Positions 32,371 through 43,229 of a stretch of DNA of 64,000 nucleotides are shown here, piece by piece. The translations under genes were made by a program, and so were the position numbers. Numbering within the stretch: the first letter of the stretch is position 1; every line of letters starts with the position of its first letter. Source of the stretch: Cardiocondyla obscurior (taxonomy: Eukaryota; Arthropoda; Insecta; Hymenoptera; Formicidae); assembly GCF_019399895.1 (NCBI RefSeq), contig NC_091870.1, positions 4,500,001 to 4,564,000 of the forward strand, given 5' to 3'. Below the pieces are notes generated by a model, which did not search any database, was not told where the DNA came from, and was given only the letters and a program-made list of their open reading frames with translations.

Positions 32371-33678
32371 TCATGGACGCAAGTTTGATGATTGCCAGGT
32401 ACCTTGGTAAAAACGCTGGGTATTTTGGAGGCCTTTAGGGTCAGCAACTATATAACGGTCGTTTCGAAGAATTTTAATTATCTCATAAGGCCCTTTAAAA
32501 TAAGGAATCAGTTTTCGAGAGGCGCCGAGAGTACTATCAAAATTGCAAACCATGACCAGATTTCCCCCTTTATAAATACGTGGATTTTTTTGCTTAGCAT
32601 CATAATGTCGCTTCTGATCGATTTGATTTTTAACAATTTGTTGAGACGCTTCGTTTCGAATACCAGGTAAATCCTGTACAGCTTGTACAAATTCATGATG
32701 GGTCAATGTTTTAAGTTTATCGTCCACCGCACCGCGTTGATTGATTCCGAATAATAACTCTAAAGGAGTTTTTTCGGTGGAACGATGCACTGTATTATTA
32801 TAAGCATATTCGACTTAAGCAAGCATTTGGTACAATGGTTTACCGTCTGTTGGATCTGAAAGCTTAACAAGCATTGGCGCAATAACTTTATTTATTCTCT
32901 CCACCTGTCTATTTGCTTGTGGAGATCCAGTGGCTATTTTGACATGCTGTATATCACGCGACTCTAAAAAATCTTTGAATTCGGTTGAAGTATATGCACT
33001 TCCTCTATCTGATATAATAATCTTAGGAATACTATTGTTTTAAAAATAGTCGATTAAACATTTAATAGTTTCTTTAGCGCTAGTAGTTTTAACGGGATAT
33101 AAACGAATATATTTGGTGAACGCATCTATTACAAGAAAAATGTGCTTCTTAACAGACACACGTGAGTCGACCGGACCGAAATAATCCACATGTATTGTAT
33201 TGAAGAGAAGGTTACCCTGGTTAATCGGATGCAGCCGTCCTTCTATTTTAATGGATAGTGGCGTAAAAGAGATGCATTTTAAACACTGACGTACGTGTGA
33301 TTCACACTTAGCGCGTATATTAGGAAACCAATATGTATTCTGAATGGCTTTAACCATTTTATCTATTCCAACATGTCCCCGTTTATTATGATAGTGAAAA
33401 AAAACGTGCTGTTCCATTTGTTCAAGCACTAAAAAGAGCAAGTTGCATCCGTGTTTCTTGTATATCAAACCATTTCTTAATTCGTAATGTGGATTATCTG
33501 ATTTTTCTAACTTCTTAAAGATTTCATGAATTCGAGTATCCCGACTCTAACAAACAGTCAAATTCTACTCAAACAGATTGTCCTCTACCACAAGCATTTC
33601 GAAAAAGCGGATTAAAGCATCTACATGACGTATTTGAGTACCAGGCCTATGCTTTATTTGAAAGTCGAAGCTTTGCAT
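32371..33678 (-). pseudogene. Gypsy pol: integrase region
   Basis: The frame 33468-33040 carries the integrase zinc-binding region (HYHNKRGHVGIDKMVKAI, paired Cys in VRQCLKC) and the first part of the catalytic core (HVDYFGPVDSR, VIDAFTKYI). 32790-32371 carries the C-terminal part (STEKTPLELLFGINQRG, FKGPYEI). Between them, shifted frames continue the core (PKIIISDRGSAYTS-like near 33010). Near 33660 the RNase H tail FDFQIKHRPGTQIRHVDAL is cut off by the solo LTR. Stops at 33044 and 32816 and a frame shift show it is inactive. Confidence 0.85.
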
Positions 33679-34876
33679 TGTGGCTGGAGGCCACGAACTA
33701 GCGAACATTCAGACTCCGCGCCGCGACCACCACCGATCGCCTAGGAATTCGCGCGGTAAGCGCCAATCTTTCATTTTACGCGGGCCGACCAACCGCTCAC
33801 GGCGTGTAGCGCGGACCGCCGTAGCTGGTAACACGGGTCGACCGGCCGCCCGTACCGCGCATCGCCACAGACCGCTCGAGAGAGGGTTTCCCCCACTCTC
33901 GAGCCAACGAGTATATAAGCCGGTCCGAACGCGAGAGAAATACCTTTTCCTCGCTGGAGAGCACTCCAGCTACCAATCCTCCAGGACTTGGGCGCTCCCA
34001 AGCCTACCTCGACCGAGCTCACCCGGCTCTCGTAACCGATACCGCTACCGCCGAGACTCGGGCGCTTCCGAGCTTTTCCCCAACCGGGCTCACCCGGCCT
34101 TCGAAACCGCTGTCTCCAGAACTCGGGCGCTCCCGAGCCTTCCTTCAACCGGGCTCTCCCGGCCGCTGATACCTCGACACCGAGACTCGGGCGCTCCCGA
34201 GCCTCTCCTCGACCGGGCTCACCTGGTCTTCGAAACCGCTGCCTCTAGGACTCGGGCGATCCCGAGCTTTTCTTCAACCGGGCTCACCCGGCCTTTCAAG
34301 TCCGCTGCCTCCGGGACTCGGGCGCTCCCGAGCCCTCCCTCGACCGGCTTTTACTCCTCCCGGCGCGAGACATCGCGGATGATTTGGTGCACCGCGTTGC
34401 CGACTCGCGATCGCGTAATTCTGTCCGTGCGATACGGTCTAGATGGCCTGCCTTGTACACTGTGTTGCCGACTCGCGACCGCGTAATTTTGTCCGTGCGA
34501 CACGACCTAGACAGCCTACCTTGTACACTGCGTTACCGACTCGCGGCCGCGTAAATCTGTCCTTGCGGCCTCCTTTGTGCATTGCGACCACATAGCCCTG
34601 TCCGCGCTACACCGCCTGGCCGACCCACTCTGTATATATACGACTAATAGGGTAGCGGACCCTCATAGCAAACCGGCTCTTCACGCAGACTGAGTTTAGT
34701 TTAATTTTCTATACTATTATCGTTAATGTTACTTTTCTCTTGTTTTATTTTGTATAAACTCTATTTTCACCTATGCGATAATTAATTATTTTACTTTTAC
34801 ATTATGCACGTCTCGGTTCTTTAACTCGAATTCCGGATTCTGACGAGCTTATCGCGAGGGTAATACCGATGTCACA
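33679..34876 (+). mobile_element. Solo LTR, 1198 bp, in gypsy pol
   Basis: Starts TGTGGCTGGAGG and ends ATGTCACA, with a perfect 4-bp duplication gcat (33675-33678, 34877-34880). TATA box gagtatataagcc near 33910. Downstream are seven or so diverged repeats around gggcgctcccgagc (33985-34340), then repeats with gactcgcg..ccgcgtaa (34395-34560). The 268-codon ORF at 33680 is Arg/Ser/Pro-rich, follows the repeats, and looks like a GC-driven artefact. Homologous in opposite orientation to 56423-57650. Confidence 0.85.
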
Positions 34877-34880
34877 GCAT

Positions 34881-36662
34881 TGCAATGCTCCCTCGGGCTA
34901 TTCGTGCGTTAATGTCTTGCTTCTCAAGCATCTGAGTAACCGCATTGCAATCTGATATAATGATAAACGGTATGCCCTGCAAATAAATCCTGAATCTACG
35001 CAGGGCATTTACAATCGCAAGAGTTTCGAGCTCGAAACTGTGATACCTTGACTCAGTAGTACGTTTACTAAAATAAAAAACAGAATGCAGTGTACCGTTG
35101 GACTGTCTTTGCAAGAGGGCGGCTCCGAACCCAATTGAGCTAGCGTCACAGTGAAGTTCCGTATATGCCTTTGGATTATAAATAGCGAGAACAGGAGCAT
35201 CTACAAGTTTGGCCTTCAAAAATTCAAATGCATTTTTTTCACGGTCATTAAACTCAAAAACTGCATCTTTTTTTAATAGTTGATACAAAGGTTTAGCAAT
35301 AACTAAAAAGCCAGGTATAAATTTTCGGAAATATGAAGCTAGCCCGATGAAACTGTGAACTGCTTTAATAGTTTGAGGCTCCGGAAAGCTCTGAATCGCT
35401 GAAATACTGTTGACGGTCAAGCTTAGTCCTTCGGTTGTTACACGATATCCTAAATAATCAATTTCATTATATAAAAATAAACACTTATCGATACGCAATT
35501 CAAGTTTATTTCGCACCAGTATACTAAAAACGGCTCGTAATATTCGCAAATGCTCTGACAAACTTTTCGCGGCCACTAAAATGTCATCCATATAAATAAT
35601 AACACATTCCGTTTTTAACAATTCCGCATATACTTCACAAATGAAACGCTGAAAACATGGAGGTCCTATCTTTAAGCCAAACGGCATGACTAAATATTCG
35701 AACTGTCCCATTGGAGTTACAAAAGAAGTAAATTTAATTGAATCTTTGGCCATAGCGACATGATAAAATCCGTCTTTTAAATGCATTACACTAAAGTATG
35801 TTTTTCCTCTCAATCGTTCTAATTAATCTTCAATAAGGGGTAACGGAAAGTTGTCCCGAGCCATGTTCTTGTTCAATTCTCCCCAAAAATCTACACACAT
35901 TCGAATTTATCCATTTTTCTTGCACGTTAACACTATGAGAGATGCATACTCGGATAAACTTTTTCTTATAATTTCTCTATTTATCAAACTATCAATTATT
36001 TTGTTAATCGCTTCCTTATCGCAATATGAGAGTCTCCGCGGACCGAATTGAACCGGTTGATTAGTTTTTAGTACAATACGAGCTTCAATTTTTACTTCCG
36101 GAAAATCTGGGCAAACTGGATTAACATAATATTCTGTAAACAACTTATAAAATGCTGATCTGTCTGTAACTGTAGTATTCGGATTAATATTAAGTTTATT
36201 TATTAAAGATTCGTCATCTAACTCTATACTCATTATTTCTAACAAAGCTTTATCAAACCTAGGGCTTTTCGATAACCTGTATCCGAATTCATTTAGAGCA
36301 TTGCGTCCCAATAACACAGATACGAACATTACACTATCCGATACTATGCCAAATTCTAATATACGCGAATCGCTGTCCATTACAATACGCAACTTTATAA
36401 CTCCTAACACCGGGACTCTTGATTTATTGATGCCGTAGTATCGCTGCCATTCCGGAGTAGTCGGTTGCCATTCTATTTTGCAGACCAGTTGTTCTATGAT
36501 GAAATTCACTGGGCACCCCGAATCAAACCGTGCCACCGATGCTAGTGGTTTCTTCGTTATACACAATTCAATCTGACGCTGGAATTTATCTTGAAGCTTC
36601 AAGTCCGTTTCCATGAAGTAAATAGACGTGTCTTCTTCACCGTCAGTATCAGGAGTACACAC
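34881..36662 (-). pseudogene. Gypsy pol: protease, RT and RNase H
   Basis: ORF 36662-35907 contains a retropepsin-like site RFDSGCPVNFI, a LLGRNAL block and the start of RT (RRLSYCDKEAINKII...). After a frame break near 35820-35907, ORF 35813-34872 contains RT motifs with MPFGLKIGPPCFQRF and the catalytic YMDDILVA, then FRKFIPGF, and RNase H (ELHCDASSIGFGAALLQ, FELETLAIVNALRRF). RT copies the RNA and RNase H removes it. The retropepsin Asp-Ser-Gly is unusual but known. Frame breaks and the LTR at 33679 inactivate it. Confidence 0.9.
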
Positions 36663-38030
36663 TTTATCCGCTGTCTGATCGTTTGCTGTCTAAGATGTAT
36701 GGCTGTCGCCCACAACAGGCGCCGTATTGACATGGCTAATTTGCTTAATATCATGCTTATCTTTTGCTTGATAAGTAGCGTTTTGGCTGGTTCGCTTCTT
36801 TGATGGACAGTCCCGAGCATAATGGCCTACTTAATTGCATTCATAACACATTACAATTCCTCTTGATATAGTTTTTGTTCCCTGATCTGCTTTGCTTTTT
36901 ATTTAAATCATTTTGTTAGTTGTTGACTCATCTAATGATTTAAAATTTGTCACCTTTGATGCTGTAAAGTATTTCTTGTTCGATTCCAAACTTATCTTTT
37001 TGAATCCTCGTAACAAATCATCCACCGATACAAAGCGTTGCATACGTGCCTGGTTCTGTAATGTATATGATGGGATACCTTCAATAAGGTAGTCAATCAA
37101 TTCGTCACTATCCACAGGAACACGATTGCCCAAGATGAGTTTATTGTGTACATAATCATCAAAAGTTTCATTTTTCTGCCATTCTCGTGCCTCAAATTCT
37201 TTTCTTAATTCAAGTTTCGCAGGCCGTTGATCAAACATGGATGTCATAGAAGTTAACAAACTATTTACATTTAAACTGAGATGATCTTCACTTGAATGAT
37301 ACCAATCGAAAACCTTTTTTTTCAATTTAGATCTAATAATTATCCTGGTTGCATTCTCGTCTAAACCGTATGTATTTTTTAATAAGAGCACTTGATTCTT
37401 CCATCTGATAAAATCAGCTCCTGATCCATTGTATTTGGGCAACAGCTCACCAATATTTCTAATATTAATGGATGAACGAGATGAATTTGACGACACACTT
37501 GATGAAGATGTGGATCTCAGCATATCATTTTCTCTTCTTAACAAATTTATTTCCCGCTCCATAATATCTCTTTCTCTTCGCAGAAGATCCATCTCCCGTT
37601 GATTGAGATTTCTTATTGAATTTCGGGGCGTGTTGTATATCTTGCCGGTCTCTAAATTTGCATTTGTATCGCTATTATTTTCCACCGTTGGTGGTACCAT
37701 GCCAGTTTCATCTTCTTCCACACGTGGTACCTCCTCGGCATTCTCGTAGACAGTTGATGTCTCGTGGATTACAGTGCGGTTCTCTTCTTCTTCCGAGCTC
37801 AATTCTTCTTCAGTACTCTCTTTAACTCTCGATGCTTCGTTCATCCAACCCCCCGAGGGGTCACACTCTTGCATACGTCGGATCAGCTCATCTTTACGAC
37901 CACTTGTCGCCAAACTATGTCTCTTGAGTATGCCTTTCAATTGCATGACTTTTAACTTATTCGGATCCATGCCGACGCATTTACGAATAATCTTTAACCA
38001 ATACGTACGTGAACGTTTCTTGTCCGCCAA
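36663..38030 (-). CDS. gag: Gypsy gag-like protein with SAP domain and zinc knuckle
   Basis: ORF 38030-36903 (375 codons) starts MADKKRSRTYWLK. Residues about 23-60 resemble a SAP motif (LKVMQLKGILKRHSLATSGR and following), a DNA/RNA-binding helix pair. Acidic and Ser-rich linkers and a coiled-coil (residues about 140-175, LLRRERDIMEREINLLRREN) follow, then the capsid-like region (about 190-360). The CCHC knuckle (CYEC..VGHYARDC) lies just beyond the stop near 36860-36826 with an internal stop. SAP domains occur at the N-terminus of gag in some insect gypsy elements. This ORF is the most intact of the element. Confidence 0.8.
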
Positions 38031-38170
38031 TCTAATCTCAAAATCGTTTGGCCGGACAAATATTTTAACTCATTAATTGTCGCAGCACTAAGCGTCACGA
38101 CTCGTCGCAGCACGAAGCATCACGACTTACTTTTCGATACTCTTTGTTCTCAGATCCCACTTCTGAAATT

Positions 38171-38333
38171 TGTAGGGAAATTAGCTGAATATTAATTTTT
38201 GTCTTAAACGCAGTACGTTCGTCTGTATTCGTTCTTACTGTAACTAACTCTCTTTCCATCTATTAACATCGACTTTCATCAGGTGGCACGCGCCTCGATG
38301 GTAACATTATACGGTGTACAAAAATTAACGAAT
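38171..38333 (-). repeat. 5' LTR of gypsy element
   Basis: Partner of 31929-32090. On the minus strand, internal sequence starts after it with a segment containing gaagtgggatctgag, a possible primer-binding region. Confidence 0.8.
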
Positions 38334-38340
38334 ATATATA

Positions 38341-38714
38341 CACAAGGTGTTTAGGTCAGTGGACTTTACCGTAAATAGTTGATAGAACTAATCAAAACAA
38401 GACAAAAAGTCCTTTACCATTTAAAAAAATTCTCAATAGTTTTCGAGAAAAAAATAAAAATATATAAAATATACAGGCGTAAGAGCGACAAGGAAGCTGC
38501 GCGTGAGTGAGCGCGACAGACGACAGCGCCATTTCTAGTCATTCGCCTGTCCCGCTCACTCACGCGCAGCTTCTTCGTCGCTCATGCGCTAGACAAATTA
38601 ATTTTTTTTTCAATAATGGTTACAAATTTTACAAATTCGAAAAGGACTTTTCGTCTCCAAATCTGATTTCCTACCCACAGTTTTAATATTGCTAATAATA
38701 TTTTGGACACCTTG
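38341..38714. mobile_element. Mariner-related MITE, about 374 bp
   Basis: Ends caaggtgtttaggtcagtgg and, inverted, ccaaaatattattagc...; TA on both sides. Inner arms pair gtaagagcgacaaggaagct (38480) with agcttcttcgtcgctcatgc (38570). Related in its GC-rich core to the mariner elements at 24486 and 28528 and to the MITEs at 27697 and 61320. No coding capacity. Confidence 0.75.
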
Positions 38715-38718
38715 TATA

Positions 38719-40456
38719 CAGAGTGTTCCGTAAGTCGAGGTCAATCGCTCGGGAGATGAATGAGGAACCAAAAACAAGAAAAAAAGTTAATATAAACATA
38801 GGTACAAAAATGCGTTGTTTACAAGTTATCGCGATTTAAGTCGCGCACGCGCGCGTGTGTGTATGGATCTAAAAATTATATAAGGTGTTCGAAATATACA
38901 ATATAACCAACACCCGCACAATAATCAACCACAACTTATTTACCTTATGCACAGACAAGAAGCCGTGGAATCCAAGGTCGCCGAGGAATAATATAGCCAA
39001 CAGTGGTTGCACAAAGAAAGCTTGCGGCACAAGCAAGAAATCATAATAAATCTTGTACAATACCTTGTAAACTCGAACAAGCGCTTAGATATTGATTGTT
39101 CGACTAGGAGCGTGAGCACATTGTAGTTATCAGCTACAACAAAAAAAATTTGAGTAAAGTTCTATCGCTTCACAATCAAAGTTCGTTCACGGAGAAAGAA
39201 AGTTTGTTAAAATTAAAATTTAATTGTCTGTAATGGATCATTTAACCGTTACCGAATTAGTTGACATGCATCTAATGTATGGTCTCGCTCAAGGTAATGC
39301 TACAGAAGCAAGAACGTTGTATATTGAAAAATTTCTTCGGCGATACGCACTGAATCGACGATCTTTTCAAAATATTAATAGAATATTGCGAAAAACTGGG
39401 CAGTTAACACAACGTCAAAAAAAGTGTAGGCCTCGAATCAACGCTAACACAGAAGAAAGAATTTTGAACGCATTCCGGGTTGACCCTTCTACTAGTATCA
39501 GAAGCATCTCAGGAGTATTAGGTTTGCCAACAACTACAATATGGAAATCTCTTAACAGAAAATCCTTGTATCCCTATCATGTACAACGTGTTCAAGGATT
39601 GACTGAAAACAATTATGGTCCACGTATCAATTTCTGACAATGGTTCGTGAATAAATTAGAACAAATGCCTAATTTCAGTAAAATAATTCTTTTTACAGAT
39701 AAAGCAGCATTCGATAGACACGGTATTACACATTTTCATAATACACATGAATGGATGGAAGCAAATCCTCATACAATTGTTAAAAAATAACATGAACGAC
39801 AGTTCAGTTGTTTGGTTTGGGGAGGAATAATTAACAATTCACTTGTTGAACCACATTTTTTTGAAAACAGATTAAATAAAGAAACTTATGTCGAATTTCT
39901 TAAAAGCAGATTAGGTATATTTCTTGAAGACGTTCCTTTGAACATACGACATAATATGTGGTTTATGCACGATGGTGCACCTGCACATTTCAGTTTAATT
40001 GCTAGACAAGAATTGGAACGCAAATTCGGTCGACGATGGATAGGGCGTGGAGGATCTGTACGCTGGTCTCCTAGGTCACCCGATCTCAATCTGTGTGATT
40101 TCTATCTTTGGGGTTATCTGACATCCTTTATTTACAAACGGCCAGTTAATAACGTCCATGAACTTAAACAAAGAATAACTAATGGATTTAGAAACATTAG
40201 AGAAAATCCCGAAGTGCTACAAAGAGTTCGGGACTCCTTGAAAAGAAAGCTTAGAGCATCCATTAATGCATAAGGAAGTCATTTCGAACATTTTATATAA
40301 TTTTTAGATCCACACACACGCGCGCGTGCGCGAGTTAAAACTGTCGATAACTTGGAAACAACGCATTTTTGTACCTATGTTTATATAACTCTTTTTCTTC
40401 TTTTTGGTTCCTCATTTATCTCCCGAGCGATTGACCTCGACTTACGGAACATCCTA
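38719..40456 (+). mobile_element. Mariner-type element, 1.74 kb
   Basis: Long inverted repeats: cagagtgttccgtaagtcga (38719) pairs with cgacttacggaacatcct (ending 40456). The arms extend about 165 bp and include alternating cgcgcgcgtgtgtgt. TA flanks the left end; the right end has a likely mutation. It carries a single plus-strand transposase. Third mariner subfamily in the window, with ordinary (non-doubled) layout. Confidence 0.85.
39224..40273 (+). pseudogene. Mariner transposase, two nonsense mutations
   Basis: About 350 codons, single exon. The N-terminal helix-turn-helix pair spans residues 1-120 (LTVTELVDMHLMYGLAQG; TSIRSISGVLGLPTTTIW). The first catalytic Asp is in ILFTDKAAFDRHG, where family members normally read FTDE: Glu to Lys here. 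The second is in WFMHDGAPAHFS and the third in SPRSPDLNLCDFYLW. TGA at 39635 and TAA at 39788 interrupt the frame (39224-39637 and 39812-40273 are the open parts). It is a recently dead cut-and-paste transposase. Confidence 0.9.
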
Positions 40457-41021
40457 TATATAAGAACTTAGAAGTTAAGCTATATATGTAACACTCGTGT
40501 GAATCAACTTACTCAGCATGTTAATAATAGTGTATTTCAATTTCTACATTTTTAATATAAGTATTTTGGCGGGAAAGCTATTCTATCACCATGCGGCCTG
40601 CAGCGCCGAAACCGCTATTCCCACCACCGACGTTAACGTAAGGTGGAATGTAGCGCCGAGGAAGCTCCGAGCAGTCGTGCTCGAAAGTAGTTCAACACTC
40701 GTTTTCGACTCAATCACTTCTCTCTTAGGAGAGTTTATCTCGCGTTCAGATCTAGCTTAAATTCAAACTTAGTAACTTAGTGTAACTCAAGCTTGTATTA
40801 ACCTAGCGTATAACTTGTCTAGAATATAAAGATATTTACTTAAACTTAAACTTGTAAAATCAGTGAATCTTCTACCATACCTAATCCCCAATGGTTCTAA
40901 CTCTTGTTAATTAATTACGGAACCTGTGTGATCGAAAATAGATTCCGGTGCAGCCGCACTGCACGCTCTTTGCTTTAAGCATTTTTCTCGCAATTTATCT
41001 TTTATTCCAAAAGAACCTCTT
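40457..41021. other. Non-coding region before orphan ORFs
   Basis: A TGTAACACTCG at 40487 resembles (inverted) the 3' end of the solo-LTR lineage, and 40560-40770 is GC-rich, but I found no matching TSD or second end. From 40771 it is AT-rich with gaacctgtgtgatcg and other unassigned sequence. It may hold the promoter of the ORFs that follow. Confidence 0.35.
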
Positions 41022-41330
41022 ATGTCCAACGGCAAAGTACGGTGCGGTGGTCTCAAATATCAGATCCGTAAAATTGCAGCTTACTATCACACGTTGAATC
41101 GACATTTGCGCGGCAACCGCGGAACGATCATCAGCCTTCTTCAACAATATCGCCTGACGCCGATCACCGTGGTCCTAAGAAAGCCGAGCCTAGAGGATAT
41201 CCCTAAGGACAATCTCCGCAGACAGGCATACGAGAACCATCCCCAGGAAAACGCCGCATCCTGCGACGCTGACTTCGTCGAGAAGCAGAGAAGGCTAATT
41301 CGCGACGCGCAATCGAGATGCCAGGAGTGA
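41022..41330 (+). CDS. Orphan ORF, 102 residues
   Basis: Starts MSNGKVRCGGLKYQIRKIAA; basic, with a helical N-terminal half and a C-terminal half rich in Asp/Glu/Arg. No recognised domain. The codon make-up is more protein-like than most short ORFs here (no low-complexity runs). A cag|gtgagtaag-like donor sequence follows within 10 bp of the stop, so it could be an exon reading through to the Cys-rich ORFs at 41649. Not assignable; could be chance. Confidence 0.4.
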   Translation: MSNGKVRCGGLKYQIRKIAAYYHTLNRHLRGNRGTIISLLQQYRLTPITVVLRKPSLEDIPKDNLRRQAYENHPQENAASCDADFVEKQRRLIRDAQSRCQE

Positions 41331-41648
41331 GTAAGTCAAATCAGTTATCATATCTAAATTTTGTATCTGTCTTGCGAGTCATACTCCTTTCGAACTGTTC
41401 ATTCCTGTTCGGACTTGTCAAACTTTCCCTAGTTTTCACTTTCACTCCTTTGTTTCGTCATTTTCCTTAAACTTTCACTTTCTACTCTTTCGTTCTTTTG
41501 TTTTTACTTGGACCCTACCCCTGCTGTGCGGGTTGCGTGTTCAACCCTTTACCTACCGCATCGCATGCACTTTCTAGCTCCAAATAATAGGACTGGACTC
41601 CTATTCTGAATATTATTTGTGTAATTTATATCATTTTAAAAATGTATA

Positions 41649-42143
41649 ATGTGCCCTCCCAATCAACTTATCCCACAACGCGCTGTTAGTACTCGCGATA
41701 CTGCTCTATTGAATTCAACCTACACGCGAATCGAGTGGTTAGAGACAGATCTCTGCGTACACAAAGTGTATCAACATCACCGCGAAACTCGCGATAATTA
41801 TTGTTTAATTTTTCCAGTTAACGTTGATAAACTTAAAAGTAATTTTACTCTTGTTACTGGGCATTACTTTTGTCTTGGAACATCTTGCGAATCACAAAAA
41901 TGTCGCGATTGTAGATTGATTTTAGAGATTTCTGAACAATATAGAAATTGCGATCCATGTCGTTTAGTCCATCGTGATTTTTCTCGTTTTCTAGAGCTGA
42001 GCGGAGATAGAGTATTTCTACAAAATAACCCCGTCGAAATCTGTATTAAAAGCTTAACCACAGTTTATCTTGCCTTAATAAATGTGCCCAAAACAACTTT
42101 GCGCGCGGATACTTACTCGCGCATTTCCATTAGACCTGACTAG
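41649..42143 (+). CDS. Cys-rich orphan ORF A (164 residues)
   Basis: Starts MCPPNQLIP. The core pattern is CESQKCRDC then 12 residues then CDPC, that is C-x4-C-x2-C-x12-C-x2-C, which looks like a zinc-binding module. It is followed by FSRFLEL and a hydrophobic C-terminal stretch (KSLTTVYLALIN). The next ORF, which overlaps it by 62 bp in another frame, has the same Cys spacing and the same start MCP. I know no named family with this spacing and order. No splice or promoter evidence was established. Confidence 0.5.
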   Translation: MCPPNQLIPQRAVSTRDTALLNSTYTRIEWLETDLCVHKVYQHHRETRDNYCLIFPVNVDKLKSNFTLVTGHYFCLGTSCESQKCRDCRLILEISEQYRNCDPCRLVHRDFSRFLELSGDRVFLQNNPVEICIKSLTTVYLALINVPKTTLRADTYSRISIRPD

Positions 42144-42501
42144 GGTAATCACTAATTGGTTAGCTCACGCTACTTTTGAAACTAGATACCGCTATTTTAA
42201 ACAGAAAATTACGCGTTTTCCCTTTTGTCGTAGATGCATGGTTAGGTGCGGACACCCCATTTCGGATTTCAATCACGTACCTTCGCATCGAATACTTATC
42301 GGGTTAAGTTGCGAAGAGTACGAGTGCAGCAATTGCGGCGTTTTAATAGCGAATTCGCGTAACATTCGACATTGCTTATTGTGCAAAAAAACTATATTGT
42401 TGTTTTTATCTTATCTAGAACAAAATCCGGATAAGCAGCCCTACTTAAATAGCGAGTCTATCATAATATCGATCGAACATCAGAGAATTGCTTTAGGATA
42501 A
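42082..42501 (+). CDS. Cys-rich orphan ORF B (139 residues), tandem paralogue of A
   Basis: Starts MCPKQLCARIL. It contains FCRRCMVRC, then CEEYECSNC, 12 residues, and CLLC: C-x4-C-x2-C-x12-C-x2-C as in ORF A, followed by LFLSYLEQN (ORF A: FSRFLELSG). The DNA around the two start codons is also alike (atgtgccc, then caactt, then actcgcg). This supports tandem duplication of one gene, with B starting inside the 3' end of A. Function unknown; a nucleic-acid or protein-binding zinc module is a reasonable guess only. Confidence 0.5.
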   Translation: MCPKQLCARILTRAFPLDLTRVITNWLAHATFETRYRYFKQKITRFPFCRRCMVRCGHPISDFNHVPSHRILIGLSCEEYECSNCGVLIANSRNIRHCLLCKKTILLFLSYLEQNPDKQPYLNSESIIISIEHQRIALG

Positions 42502-42540
42502 ATTCTATTTTAATTCTGTCGTATTATCGCAATCTCATAA

Positions 42541-42902
42541 TTGCCAAAGCCCGTGGTCCGAACCCGTCATAGACGCTCGCGACTACCGGGACGTAACACT
42601 ACCAAAATTGCGAGCCTTAATTTCCGGTCTCGGTCGCTGCCGAGGGCTCTTCGTGTTATACGGGCGCGATATACGATAACGTTAATTTTTATCAAAACCG
42701 GTCTCTCACGGGGCTCGGCCGACGACGCTCAAACGCCCGTCGGAAGCCACTCGTAAAATTTTTACTCGCTCACCTGTGGCGAGTTACCAAAATGAGTTGC
42801 GACAATTTCGATTTTTATAATTAACGCTACAAGAGTTTGCAAGCGGATCGGTAAAAAATACACGTCATCGAGTCGTGAGCTTTGGTGTCACAAAATGTGA
42901 TT
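42541..42902 (+). mobile_element. Solo-LTR-like fragment
   Basis: The start resembles the 5' end of the LTR at 57650 (TTGCCAAAG..., then a gaac block), and the end is GTGTCACA, as in other LTRs of this lineage. The middle resembles positions about 150-420 (tcggtcgctgccgagggctc; acgcccgtcggaagccactc). The left TSD is not convincing, so limits are approximate. Confidence 0.5.
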
Positions 42903-43229
42903 TAAAGATTCTATTGACTCTCATCAACAAACGGAACGAGCGATAAACCGAGTTCCCAACAAAGTATGTATTTTATATATTTTAATTATTTTGTGTTGAA
43001 TTTGAAAGAAATACACTAAATTTCTTAAATTTAATAAATTTTCTTGGATTAATTAATTGTAAGGTATTTAAATTAAGCAAATTAATTTTTCCTTGATATA
43101 GTATTATATTATTCTTGAACAAATAATATATTTATGGTAGAATCAGTTGATCTTCAAATATTCTTCAACATATATTTATTAGAGTTTAATTACAATTTTT
43201 ACAATTTTTATGTTTGCTGTATTTTAGGC
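42903..43229. other. AT-rich spacer
   Basis: AT-rich; contains AATAAA on the minus strand near 43170, possibly the polyadenylation signal of the minus-strand ORF unit that follows. No other feature. Confidence 0.3.

Larger units (their letters stand above)
31929..38333 (-). mobile_element. Gypsy-type LTR retrotransposon, two LTRs
   Basis: Two near-identical LTRs of about 162 bp (31929-32090 and 38171-38333) in the same orientation share ttagctgaatatt, cagtacgttcgtct and catcaggtggc. Flanks are atata-type repeats, compatible with a TSD. Minus-strand order is gag (SAP domain and zinc knuckle), protease, RT, RNase H, integrase, as in Ty3/gypsy. It abuts the mariner ending 31919 and the MITE starting 38341. 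The pol gene is disrupted by frame changes and a solo LTR. Confidence 0.85.

Noticed and set aside
33680..34486. 268-codon ORF in solo LTR
   Set aside because: Lies in GC-rich LTR with tandem gggcgctcccgagc units; Arg/Ser/Pro-rich artefact, and the homologous LTR at 56423 does not conserve it.
40487..40990. Complete solo LTR beginning TGTAACAC
   Set aside because: No partner end with matching TSD found; only the start resembles the LTR lineage.
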